Part shown: positions 1 through 5,928 of the stretch, piece after piece
Layout of the letters: every line of letters begins with the position of its first letter
Numbering within the stretch: the stretch's first letter is position 1
Assembly: GCA_030615975.1 (NCBI GenBank)
Contig: JAUWYH010000055.1
Coordinates: 1-8,496 of the forward strand
Origin: Candidatus Aminicenantota bacterium
Lineage (GTDB): Bacteria > Acidobacteriota > Aminicenantia > Aminicenantales > Aminicenantaceae
DNA length: 8,496 bases
Direction of reading: 5' to 3'
The notes under the pieces: model-generated
The model's input: the letters and a program-made list of their open reading frames with translations, nothing else
What the model was told of the DNA's origin: nothing
The model's database searches: none
Translations under genes and position numbers: made by a program

Positions 1-44
1 AAGGAAACCAGCTTATAAGCGGCATAAAGCTAAGGAGGTTGACT

Positions 45-314
45 GTGAATAAGAGAGTATTAACTGCCAGGATGGCCAAAGACGCCGGAATCACCGGGCT
101 TCAAGCAGAAAAAGCCTTGACTTCTCTGATCAGCGGGATCAGCACTTGGTTGAAGAAGGGAAACCGAGTGACCTTCTCTGGCTTTGGAAGCTTCGAAGTC
201 AAAACACGAAAGGCCAGGAAAGGCAGGAATCCCAAAACCGGAGAGCCCATCCAAATCCCCCGAAAAAAGAGAATCAAGTTTAACCCGAGCAAAAGCCTCA
301 TCGATTCTCTTTGA
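45..314 (+). CDS. HU/IHF-family histone-like DNA-binding protein
   Basis: A small basic nucleoid protein that binds and bends DNA as a dimer. The GTG at 45 is chosen as start because a strong Shine-Dalgarno (TAAGGAGG, 31-38) lies 6 bases upstream; this gives 89 aa beginning MNKRVLTAR, close to the usual HU length of about 90. An in-frame TTG at 39 directly abuts the Shine-Dalgarno and is unlikely to be used. The N-terminal half is the helical dimerisation part. The beta-arm signature follows: GFGSF (residues 46-50), then GRNPKTGEP (60-68) with the DNA-intercalating proline of the arm tip, then IPRKKRIKFNPSKSL. It is a single HU/IHF-type protein; the sequence alone does not separate HU from IHF. 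The frame is open upstream to the window edge. No convincing terminator follows: 315-395 is AT-rich with only a short TTCATATGAA palindrome (355-364). Confidence 0.93.
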   Translation: MNKRVLTARMAKDAGITGLQAEKALTSLISGISTWLKKGNRVTFSGFGSFEVKTRKARKGRNPKTGEPIQIPRKKRIKFNPSKSLIDSL

Positions 315-371
315 TATCCTGTAGAGCATTAATTCTTTATTAAAAAACAGTCATTTCATATGAATATCTTT

Positions 372-401
372 TTATTATTGAATAAAAAAATTTTCTATAA
401 T
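372..401 (+). promoter_or_regulatory. candidate promoter for the structured RNA region
   Basis: A perfect TATAAT box lies at 396-401 in a strongly AT-rich stretch. The -35 side is poor: TTATTA at 372-377 with an 18-base spacer is the best match, and TTGAAT at 378-383 is too close (12 bases). A start near the G run at 406-409 would place the whole structured region and the terminator at 868-910 in one transcript. The call rests on the -10 box and the context and is only moderately supported. Confidence 0.45.
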
Positions 402-405
402 TTAA

Positions 406-910
406 GGGGAAGGCTTGGTTCCTAGAAAACCGTTTGCTCCGGCTTATGGGTTCAAAAACACGAAGTTTTTGCCCCTACGAGCACTTGGAGGGGGAACAGC
501 TTCGCTTTCCCCCTTCCAACGGTCGCCTCATTCCATGAGGCTCCCTGCCTCCCCTTCTCGGGCGCTCCCAAACGGCCTGCCCTGCGACCAAGGGGACATA
601 TCCCCTTGGAATCCCACTGATTTGTGGAAAGCCACAAATCAGTCGGACGCCGAGGATGTCTGAGCACGAGACGACTCAATCAACAAAGCCTCCATAGGGC
701 ATAGATTTATAGTTACGAGGGAATATGGTCATGCGGAGTTCCGCAAGTCGGCTGATCAGGGCGGTGAGGGAATGGCGTGAAAAATCTGAACTAGAGCGGA
801 GACATTTCCCTGTACCTTAAGGTGATTTTTAACTTCATCCCATCACTTTGGGACAAAGCCTAATTTTAAAGGTGGTTCAGGGTTCTATTAACCATGAATC
901 ACCTTTTTTT
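406..910 (+). ncRNA. candidate structured non-coding RNA, about 500 nt, family uncertain
   Basis: No credible gene lies between HU and atpZ, but the region is dense in RNA-like structure. Hairpins seen: 448-474 (GGG, then CAAAAAC/GTTTTTG around ACGAA); 485-519 (a long G/C-rich stem closing on AGC-TTC-GCT); 525-541 (GCCTCA/TGAGGC); 588-609 (9 bp perfect, loop CATA); 612-647 (12 bp perfect around AAAG, plus 3 outer pairs); 658-672; 732-745 (TGCGG/CCGCA). Longer-range pairings are possible: GGTCGC 521-526 with GCGACC 584-589, and AAAAATC 781-787 with GATTTTT 825-831. A TATAAT box precedes it and a strong intrinsic terminator ends it. The part from about 650 to 815 looks like a conserved RNA core, and I have an unverified impression of the HEARO (IscB omega-RNA) family. 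RNase P RNA, tmRNA and 6S RNA were considered and do not fit. The open frame at 415-663 reads like translated hairpins. Confidence 0.5.
868..910 (+). terminator. strong rho-independent terminator upstream of atpZ
   Basis: The 5' arm (870-884) pairs with 890-904 over 15 positions with one G-T wobble and one mismatch, closing on the loop CTATT (885-889). Seven T residues follow at 904-910, and A residues at 868-870 can extend the stem into them. It lies between the structured region and atpZ, so it most likely ends the RNA transcript. The atp genes would then need their own promoter within 911-952 or leaky readthrough. Confidence 0.85.
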
Positions 911-952
911 ATTTTAAGGGGAAAATTGTGGTATTATTATGGAACAAAGAAA

Positions 953-1177
953 ATGTCGGATAAGTTTTTTTCAAAAAACATTTACAGGAAGATTGCTGAA
1001 TTAAGCTCGCTTGTACTCATGCTGCCTTCTTCGATTGCAGTCGGATTGTTTTTGGGCTACTTTCTCGATAAACTCTTCGGAACAAAACCCTGGCTGCTTC
1101 TCCTTTTTACAATTCTCGGTATGGCTTCCGGATTTTACAGCCTGATAAGGGGATTGAGTAAGTTTAAAAATGTTTAA
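953..1177 (+). CDS. atpZ: AtpZ/AtpI-family F-ATPase accessory membrane protein
   Basis: A small two-helix membrane protein encoded ahead of F-type ATP synthase operons, thought to assist assembly or ion supply of the enzyme. With the ATG at 953 it has 74 aa: a short polar N-terminus, a first membrane helix at about residues 16-37, a GYFLDKLFGTKPWL turn (35-48) typical of the family, and a second helix at 46-67. The start is uncertain. The ATG has only a weak GGA upstream, while the good Shine-Dalgarno AAGGGG (916-921) sits just before an in-frame TTG at 926 (giving 83 aa) and an out-of-frame GTG at 928. A longer in-frame version from 848 would have to be translated through the terminator and is rejected. 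atpI follows after 53 bases. Confidence 0.8.
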   Translation: MSDKFFSKNIYRKIAELSSLVLMLPSSIAVGLFLGYFLDKLFGTKPWLLLLFTILGMASGFYSLIRGLSKFKNV

Positions 1178-1229
1178 TATAAAACGAGAAAAGGTGAAAG
1201 CGCAAAAGACGATGAGAAAGGAAGTGTCC

Positions 1230-1248
1230 AATGTCAAGATCTGACCCC
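1230..1248 (+). repeat. possible REP-like half-site at the atpI start
   Basis: The 19 bases from 1230 contain ATGTCAAGATCTGACCCC and overlap the atpI start codon. The string resembles repeats often found beside IS200-like/RAYT genes, but this comes from memory. Its TCTGACCCC end recurs at 4679-4687 in the lpxD stop region. No transposase is present in the window. Confidence 0.3.
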
Positions 1249-1629
1249 TCAGCAGAAGAAAGAATGCTGCGGCGAATTCCGCAGGAGATTCTTTTCCTTT
1301 CCCTCCTCATTGCCCTCCTCTCCCTCATCCTCTTCGACCCCCTGACCTCTCTCTTCATCTTCGCTGGAGGATTGCTCTCTGCTTTAAGCTTCTTATGGCT
1401 TAAACAATCCCTCTCAAGGTTTCTCGTCCCAGATAAGAAGAAGGCTTTGAAATCTGCCATCGGCATCTACATTCTCCGGGTTTTATTGATTCTTGTTCTC
1501 TTTTTTATTATAATCTTCTTCTTTTCAAAAAAAATAATAGCTTTTATAGCAGGCTTTTCTACGATTATACTTGTTATGGCGGTGGAATCGGTTGTTGCAC
1601 TCTCCAAGATAAAAGAATGGAAAAATTAG
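1231..1629 (+). CDS. atpI: ATP synthase protein I (AtpI-like)
   Basis: A 132-aa integral membrane protein with four predicted helices (about residues 17-35, 38-58, 74-98, 101-124) and little polar sequence between them, as in the ATP synthase I family. AtpI proteins are assembly factors for the c-ring or ion-uptake helpers of F-type ATP synthases; they are not part of the catalytic core. The ATG at 1231 follows a good AAAGGAAG Shine-Dalgarno (1218-1225). The family is poorly conserved, so the call leans on topology and on position between atpZ and atpB, which is the usual gene order. Its end overlaps the atpB start by 13 bases, suggesting coupled translation. The first residues, MSRSDPS, are encoded by a REP-like sequence and may not be native to the protein. 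Confidence 0.8.
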   Translation: MSRSDPSAEERMLRRIPQEILFLSLLIALLSLILFDPLTSLFIFAGGLLSALSFLWLKQSLSRFLVPDKKKALKSAIGIYILRVLLILVLFFIIIFFFSKKIIAFIAGFSTIILVMAVESVVALSKIKEWKN

Positions 1630-2363
1630 AGCACAGTTTATTCCTGGTCGACCTCTTCAATAAAATCTTTGGTAGAGCTCTTTCTTACCTTCTTGCCCTG
1701 GTGGGAATCGAGGTTAAAAATCCAGAACATCTTGTTCCCGATTATATCGTGATGAGCCTTTTCGTTGCTTTATTCCTAATGCTCTTCCTCGGCCTTTCCT
1801 CCCGAAAGCTTCGGCTTGTCCCCTCAAAGCTTCAAAGCATTCTCGAGCTCATCATCGAGGCTTTTGAGAGTCTTTTGGTCGAAATCATTGGTGAAGATGG
1901 GAAGAAATACTTGCCCGTGATCGCCACTATCGGCCTTTTTATCCTTTCCTGTAATCTCCTCGGCCTTGTTCCCGGATTTATGTCCCCGACCAGCAAACTT
2001 AACGTCACTGCAGGTTGTGCCCTTGTGGTCTTTGTTTACTATCACTGGCAGGGGATTAAATCCAAGGGGCTATTTAAATATCTCAAGCATTTCACTGGTC
2101 CCATTCCCGTTTTAGCCCCGCTTTTGTTGCCGATTGAAATCATCGGCCACTTCTCCCGTCCTGTCTCGCTTTCCATCCGACTCTTCGGAAATATATTCGC
2201 TGAAGAGCTGCTCATCCTCGTCATCGCTTCCATCATTCCGTTTTTTCTTCCCCTTCCATTCATGGCCATAGCTATTTTCACTTCGATCATTCAAGCCTTT
2301 GTCTTTGTTCTACTGGCCAGTATTTACATCGGGGGAGCTGTGGCCCATGAGGAAGAACATTAA
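1617..2363 (+). CDS. atpB: F-type ATP synthase F0 subunit a
   Basis: Subunit a forms the two half-channels that carry ions to and from the rotating c-ring in the cytoplasmic membrane. The 248-aa product has the expected 5-6 hydrophobic helices. The core motif SRPVSLSIRLFGNIFAEEL (residues 180-198) contains the essential arginine (Arg188, matching E. coli Arg210), with acidic residues at 196-197. The C-terminal helix motif (FTSIIQAFVFVLLASIYI) is also typical, and the protein ends GAVAHEEEH. Length is normal for a bacterial subunit a. The start overlaps the end of atpI and has no clear Shine-Dalgarno, consistent with translational coupling. atpE follows after 17 bases. Confidence 0.97.
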   Translation: MEKLEHSLFLVDLFNKIFGRALSYLLALVGIEVKNPEHLVPDYIVMSLFVALFLMLFLGLSSRKLRLVPSKLQSILELIIEAFESLLVEIIGEDGKKYLPVIATIGLFILSCNLLGLVPGFMSPTSKLNVTAGCALVVFVYYHWQGIKSKGLFKYLKHFTGPIPVLAPLLLPIEIIGHFSRPVSLSIRLFGNIFAEELLILVIASIIPFFLPLPFMAIAIFTSIIQAFVFVLLASIYIGGAVAHEEEH

Positions 2364-2380
2364 TTTTAAAAGGAGGAAGA

Positions 2381-2725
2381 ATGAAAAAGAATCTTAAGCC
2401 TCTGGCTCTTGTTCTCTTTTTTATCGCTCTGACCGCTACTCCTCTCCTTGCTCAAGAAGCCCCTCTTGACGAGAGCAAAGCTTCCCTCTTCAAGGTATCC
2501 CTTATCGTCGGTGGAGCTATTATCACCCTTGCAACTGCTGCAGGAGCCTTCTCCCAGGCGAAGGCTATAAGCAGTGCCTGCGAAGGCATTTCCAGAAATC
2601 CTGCTTCTGGACCTCATATCCGCGTCCCTCTTATTTTTGCATTGGTCTTAATTGAGACGCTGGTCATCTACGCTCTTCTCATTGCCATTATTGTCCTCAT
2701 GGTTCAGTGGGGTAACTACACTTAA
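2381..2725 (+). CDS. atpE: F-type ATP synthase F0 subunit c with signal peptide and sodium-type site
   Basis: Subunit c forms the membrane rotor ring. The 114-aa product is longer than the usual 70-90 because of an N-terminal extension: a basic start (MKKNLK), a hydrophobic stretch and an LLAQ-type cleavage region near residue 24, which looks like a signal peptide. Helix 1 spans about 38-66, the polar loop is SRNPAS (71-76), and helix 2 about 82-108. The ion-binding carboxylate is Glu92 in LIETLVIY. Aligned on the RNP/RQP loop, Gln59 matches the Na+-ligand Gln32 of Ilyobacter-type c subunits, Thr93 matches Ser66 and Tyr97 matches Tyr70, suggesting Na+ coupling. The usual glycine-rich helix 1 is mostly alanine. 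A strong Shine-Dalgarno (AAAAGGAGG) precedes the ATG. No subunit b gene follows. Confidence 0.95.
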   Translation: MKKNLKPLALVLFFIALTATPLLAQEAPLDESKASLFKVSLIVGGAIITLATAAGAFSQAKAISSACEGISRNPASGPHIRVPLIFALVLIETLVIYALLIAIIVLMVQWGNYT

Positions 2726-2756
2726 GGAAAACATTTAATTCAACAAGACAAAATCG

Positions 2757-3626
2757 ATGAAGTTTCCACTATTTGAGATCATAAGGACGACTATAAAAAG
2801 ATTCACCGAGGACAGATGTGGAAGCTTTGCCATCAACATTTCCTACTTTGCTGTCCTCTGTTCCGTTCCTCTGGTTGCCCTTTTTGCTTTCGTCACAGCC
2901 AGAATTTTCGGCGGCTCAGAAATAGCCTTCCGCAGTCTCAACATCTTCTCTGAAGAATTTTTTGCTCAACTCGACCCTTACTTTTTTAAAAGAATTCAAG
3001 ACCTCTCTCGCAACATCACCAATCTGGGTTGGTTCGGCTTAGCCGGTTCTTTTATCGCAGCGAGTTTCCTTTTTTCCAGCCTGATATATTCTATAAATTT
3101 CATATTCAAGGCCACATACCAGAAATCCTTTTTTTACAATCGCATCATGGAATACCTGATTATGTTCATCATCGGGATCATCATGCTGATTTCTCTTTCG
3201 ATAACTGCTATCTGGACAATGGTACATCGGACGATAAAAGCAAGCACAATCGTGGCTAATCACATTAATCCCGAAATTGTCTCTCTTGTTGATAATTTTT
3301 TGATTCAGTACCTTATTCCTTTTACCCTGACTTTCCTTGTTCTCTTCTCCCTGTATAAATTTATCCCCGAGATCAAGGTCCATACAAAGGCAGCATTTAT
3401 AGCGGCTATGATAAGCACCCTTCTCTGGGAAGTCTTCAAAAGACTTTTTGCCTTTTATGTGGCCCATTTCTCGGCCATAGGAATTGTCCTCTCCAGATTC
3501 TTACAGGGAACTTTAACTTCGATAATTTTCTTTCTCCTTTGGATTTCTTTCTCTATGGTCATTTTGCTTTGGGGGGCAGAGCTGGCAGCGCTTTTGAACG
3601 AGAGAATCCGTGAAAAAATCGCCTGA
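2757..3626 (+). CDS. YihY/BrkB family inner-membrane protein
   Basis: A 289-aa polytopic membrane protein with about six helices (residues 25-50, 92-116, 132-156, 182-204, 211-236, 251-279). The C-terminal half carries the family hallmarks: LYKFIPEIKV (199-208), LLWEVFKRLFAFYV (222-235) and the closing LLWGAELAALLNE (270-282). Members were once called ribonuclease BN, but that activity belongs to another protein; the molecular role is unknown, with transport or envelope maintenance suggested. The start codon has no good Shine-Dalgarno nearby (AAGGA at 2725-2729 is too far), so initiation is uncertain. It lies 31 bases after atpE with no terminator between, and its end overlaps lpxD by 17 bases, so co-transcription with both is likely. 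Confidence 0.88.
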   Translation: MKFPLFEIIRTTIKRFTEDRCGSFAINISYFAVLCSVPLVALFAFVTARIFGGSEIAFRSLNIFSEEFFAQLDPYFFKRIQDLSRNITNLGWFGLAGSFIAASFLFSSLIYSINFIFKATYQKSFFYNRIMEYLIMFIIGIIMLISLSITAIWTMVHRTIKASTIVANHINPEIVSLVDNFLIQYLIPFTLTFLVLFSLYKFIPEIKVHTKAAFIAAMISTLLWEVFKRLFAFYVAHFSAIGIVLSRFLQGTLTSIIFFLLWISFSMVILLWGAELAALLNERIREKIA

Positions 3627-4683
3627 TTTTGCCTCTTCATCTTTGAAGGTCAAAGAGCTTTCCCGGCTCCTAGGCTGTCCGTTTGAAGGAGACGGAGGGA
3701 CAATGATTCATGGAGTTTCGAGTCTTGAGAAAGCAAAAGAGGGAGATTTGGTTTTTCTCGCCCTTCATAAGTTTCGGCCTCTTTTAGAGAAGAGCAGGGC
3801 TTCGGCAGCAATCATCCCTGTTGAGGAAAAATACGATAGAATACCCGTGATTAAATCAAAAAACCCTTATCTTGCGTTCATCAAAGCAGTTGAGCTTTTC
3901 TTCAAGCCTTATAGGCTGGAGCCTGGAATTCATCCTCAAGCTTTTGTTTCACCCTCGGCTAAAATAGGAAAAAATGTGGCCGTGGGGGCTTTCTCCTTTA
4001 TCGGAGATGAGGTCGAAATCGGAGTGGGAACAATTATTTTCCCTCTTGTAAACATCTTCCCCCAGGTGAAAATCGGGAAGGAGACTGTTATCCATTCCCA
4101 TGTTTCAATCCGGGAAAAGGTCAGGATCGGAAATCGAGTTTTCATCCATAATGGAGCTGTGATCGGCTCGGATGGCTTCGGCTATCTAAAAGCCGAGGAT
4201 GGCTCTCACACCAAAATCCCACAGAAAGGAACTCTCATCATCGAGGACGATGTGGAAGTGGGCGCAAACACAACCATAGACCGTGCCGCACTGGGAGAAA
4301 CAGTTATTAAAAAAGGGACAAAAATCGATAACCTCGTCCAGATCGCCCATAATGTCGAAATCGGCAAAAACAGTATTCTTGCCGCCCAGACAGGAATCGC
4401 CGGCAGCACCAAAATTGGAAAAAACGTCATCATGGGTGGTCAGGTGGGAGTGGCCGACCATGTCAATATCGGAGATAATGTGACAGCGGCTGCAAAAAGT
4501 GGGATTTCGAAAAATATTCCTTCAAAATCATTCGTCGCTGGAAGTCCTCATCTGAATATCAGAGACTGGCGAAAAGTCCAGGTTTTACTGCCCCAACTTT
4601 ATGATCTTGTCAAAGATATAAAAAAACTAAAAAAGAAAGTCGAAGAATTAGAAAATAAAATCAAAGGAAGCAGTGGGGTCTGA
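3610..4683 (+). CDS. lpxD: UDP-3-O-acylglucosamine N-acyltransferase (LpxD)
   Basis: LpxD transfers a 3-hydroxyacyl chain from acyl carrier protein to the amino group of UDP-3-O-acylglucosamine, the third step of lipid A synthesis, in the cytoplasm. The product has 357 aa (E. coli 341). An N-terminal uridine-binding domain (about 14-104) is followed by a left-handed beta-helix of hexapeptide repeats such as IGKNVA and IGNRVF (about 110-310). IGSDGFGY (185-192) and NLVQIAHNVEIG (241-252), with the catalytic His247, are conserved. A lysine-rich helix at about 328-352 matches the C-terminal helix of LpxD. The start is GTG with GAGAG five bases upstream, inside the end of the preceding gene. The stop lies in a short palindrome, 6 bases from the convergent trxB stop. 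Other lipid A genes are not in view. Confidence 0.96.
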   Translation: MKKSPDFASSSLKVKELSRLLGCPFEGDGGTMIHGVSSLEKAKEGDLVFLALHKFRPLLEKSRASAAIIPVEEKYDRIPVIKSKNPYLAFIKAVELFFKPYRLEPGIHPQAFVSPSAKIGKNVAVGAFSFIGDEVEIGVGTIIFPLVNIFPQVKIGKETVIHSHVSIREKVRIGNRVFIHNGAVIGSDGFGYLKAEDGSHTKIPQKGTLIIEDDVEVGANTTIDRAALGETVIKKGTKIDNLVQIAHNVEIGKNSILAAQTGIAGSTKIGKNVIMGGQVGVADHVNIGDNVTAAAKSGISKNIPSKSFVAGSPHLNIRDWRKVQVLLPQLYDLVKDIKKLKKKVEELENKIKGSSGV

Positions 4684-4688
4684 CCCCA
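4674..4688. repeat. 15-base odd palindrome at the convergent gene junction
   Basis: TGGGGTC-T-GACCCCA covers the lpxD stop codon (TGA at 4681-4683) and ends just before the trxB stop. It has no T run on either side and its arms would leave a one-base loop, so it is a poor intrinsic terminator; a protein-binding site or REP relic is as likely. Its TCTGACCCC is shared with 1240-1248. Confidence 0.4.
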
Positions 4689-4689
4689 A

Positions 4690-5604
4690 TCATTCCAAAT
4701 ATTCGCTGACGGCAAGAGCAGCAGCAACTCCTGTCCCGACTGCAGTTGCCATCTGTTCAGGGCAGGCGTTAGTGACATCGCCAGCAGCAAAGATGCCGGG
4801 CTTTGAAGCTGCCATCGAGGGACCGACTTTAATCTGGCCCCATTCATCCAAATCTAAAAATCCTTTTACAAAACCTGTGTTGGGATCCATGCCGATAGAG
4901 ACAAAAAGTCCATCCAATTTTAAAGTGGAAATTTCGTTATTCTTAACATTCTTCACGGTTATGGATTCGAGCTTCTCCTTGCCTAAAATCTCTTCGATGA
5001 CAGAGTTCCAAAAAACTTCTATCTTTTCGTTGGCGAACATTCTTTCTTGGATAATCTTCTCGGCCCGGAACTGGCGACCGCGGTGGATAATCTTTATTGA
5101 ACGGCAAAACTTCGTCAGGAAGAGCGCTTCTGTAATAGCATGATCCCCTCCACCAACAACCGCAACTTCTTTGTCCTTAAAAAATGCAGCATCACAGGTA
5201 GCACAGTAAGAGACTCCTCTTCCTGTAAGCTTTGCCTCCTCCTCAAGCCCTAATTTGCGGTAGACAGAGCCTGAGGCAATGATAACAGCACGGGAAGGGT
5301 ACTCTCCTCTATTCCCAATAATAACCCATAAATTGTTTTTTTTTCGAATTTCTTTGGCTTCGCCCATTTCTATTTTTGCACCAAATTTTTCAGCATGTTT
5401 TCTGAAATTGTCCATCAACTGGAAGGGAACCACTCCTTCAGGGAATCCAGGATAGTTTTCGACAAAATCAGTGAGAAGAATCTGTCCTCCGGGCATACCC
5501 TTTTCCAGTACGAGGGTCGCCAGCCTTGCCCTCCCTGTGTAGAGAGCAGCAGCCAGTCCGGCTGGCCCAGCACCAATGATTATGACATCGGAAGTCTCAT
5601 TCAT
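4690..5604 (-). CDS. trxB: thioredoxin reductase (NADPH-type flavoprotein)
   Basis: TrxB passes electrons from a nicotinamide cofactor through FAD and a redox-active disulfide to thioredoxin in the cytoplasm. The 304-aa product has the low-molecular-weight layout: FAD-binding GAGPAG (11-16), the active-site pair CATC (Cys134, Cys137), the second nucleotide-binding loop VVGGGDHA (149-156), and the C-terminal FAD motif GIFAAGDV (270-277). In the region that usually reads HRRxxFRA and grips the NADPH 2'-phosphate, this protein has HRGRQFRA (174-181), so one arginine of the pair is shifted; cofactor preference could differ. The ATG overlaps the trxA stop by four bases (ATGA) and lacks its own Shine-Dalgarno, indicating coupled translation and joint supply of the reductase and its substrate. 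Confidence 0.96.
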   Translation of the reverse strand: MNETSDVIIIGAGPAGLAAALYTGRARLATLVLEKGMPGGQILLTDFVENYPGFPEGVVPFQLMDNFRKHAEKFGAKIEMGEAKEIRKKNNLWVIIGNRGEYPSRAVIIASGSVYRKLGLEEEAKLTGRGVSYCATCDAAFFKDKEVAVVGGGDHAITEALFLTKFCRSIKIIHRGRQFRAEKIIQERMFANEKIEVFWNSVIEEILGKEKLESITVKNVKNNEISTLKLDGLFVSIGMDPNTGFVKGFLDLDEWGQIKVGPSMAASKPGIFAAGDVTNACPEQMATAVGTGVAAALAVSEYLE

Positions 5605-5927
5605 AGATGTTTGGTTATAATCTCAACAATCTTCTCTTGGGGCAGAGCTCCCATTATGGTCTCTTTAACTTCTCCCTCCTTAAAAAGGAGAAGCGTAGGA
5701 ATGCTCATTATTCTGTACTTAGAAGGAATTTTTGTGTTTTCATCAACGTTTAATTTTTTGACCTTAATTTTGTCCTTGTAAGTTTGAGCCAAATATTCTA
5801 ACGAAGGAATGATCATGTGACAGGGTGCACACCAACTGGCCCAAAAATCGACGAGAACCGGAAGCTCGCTTTTTAACACTTCCTCCTCGAAAGTCGTATC
5901 AGAAATGTGGGTGATGTCTTCGGCCAA
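5601..5927 (-). CDS. trxA: thioredoxin with WCAPC active site
   Basis: A small cytoplasmic dithiol reductant that reduces protein disulfides and is recycled by the trxB product. The 108-aa protein has a standard thioredoxin fold pattern: VLVDFWASWCAPC (24-36) with Cys33 and Cys36, a central NVDEN segment (60-64), and the cis-proline loop SIPTLLLF (75-82). The active site is WCAPC rather than the common WCGPC; this variant occurs naturally and should slightly shift redox potential. The start codon is TTG at 5927, supported by a strong Shine-Dalgarno (GAAAGGAGG, 5941-5933) 5 bases upstream, which lies within the last codons of glgA. One base separates it from glgA, and it overlaps trxB by four bases. 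Confidence 0.95.
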   Translation of the reverse strand: MAEDITHISDTTFEEEVLKSELPVLVDFWASWCAPCHMIIPSLEYLAQTYKDKIKVKKLNVDENTKIPSKYRIMSIPTLLLFKEGEVKETIMGALPQEKIVEIITKHL

Positions 5928-5928
5928 A

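Noticed and set aside
39..44. TTG start two codons upstream for the HU gene
   Set aside because: It directly abuts the Shine-Dalgarno, while GTG at 45 has proper spacing and gives the usual HU N-terminus.
415..663. An 82-codon plus-strand open frame and an overlapping minus-strand frame (452-679) in the HU-atpZ gap
   Set aside because: Both read through strong hairpin arms, have low-complexity protein-like content, no convincing Shine-Dalgarno and no recognisable domain.
690..701. CTCCATAGGGCA, identical to a piece of E. coli RNase P RNA as I recall it
   Set aside because: The flanking GAGGAAAGTCCGGGC and ACAGAAA-type signatures of RNase P RNA are absent, so the match is probably chance.
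871..904. A tRNA-like or tmRNA 3' end suggested by GGTTCAGGG
   Set aside because: No CCA-ended acceptor stem or TTCGA loop; the sequence is fully explained as a terminator hairpin.
848..952. Upstream extension of atpZ to an ATG at 848
   Set aside because: It would code through the terminator, and the extra residues do not resemble the AtpZ family.
4674..4688. Bidirectional terminator for lpxD and trxB
   Set aside because: The stem would have a one-base loop and no T run follows on either strand.
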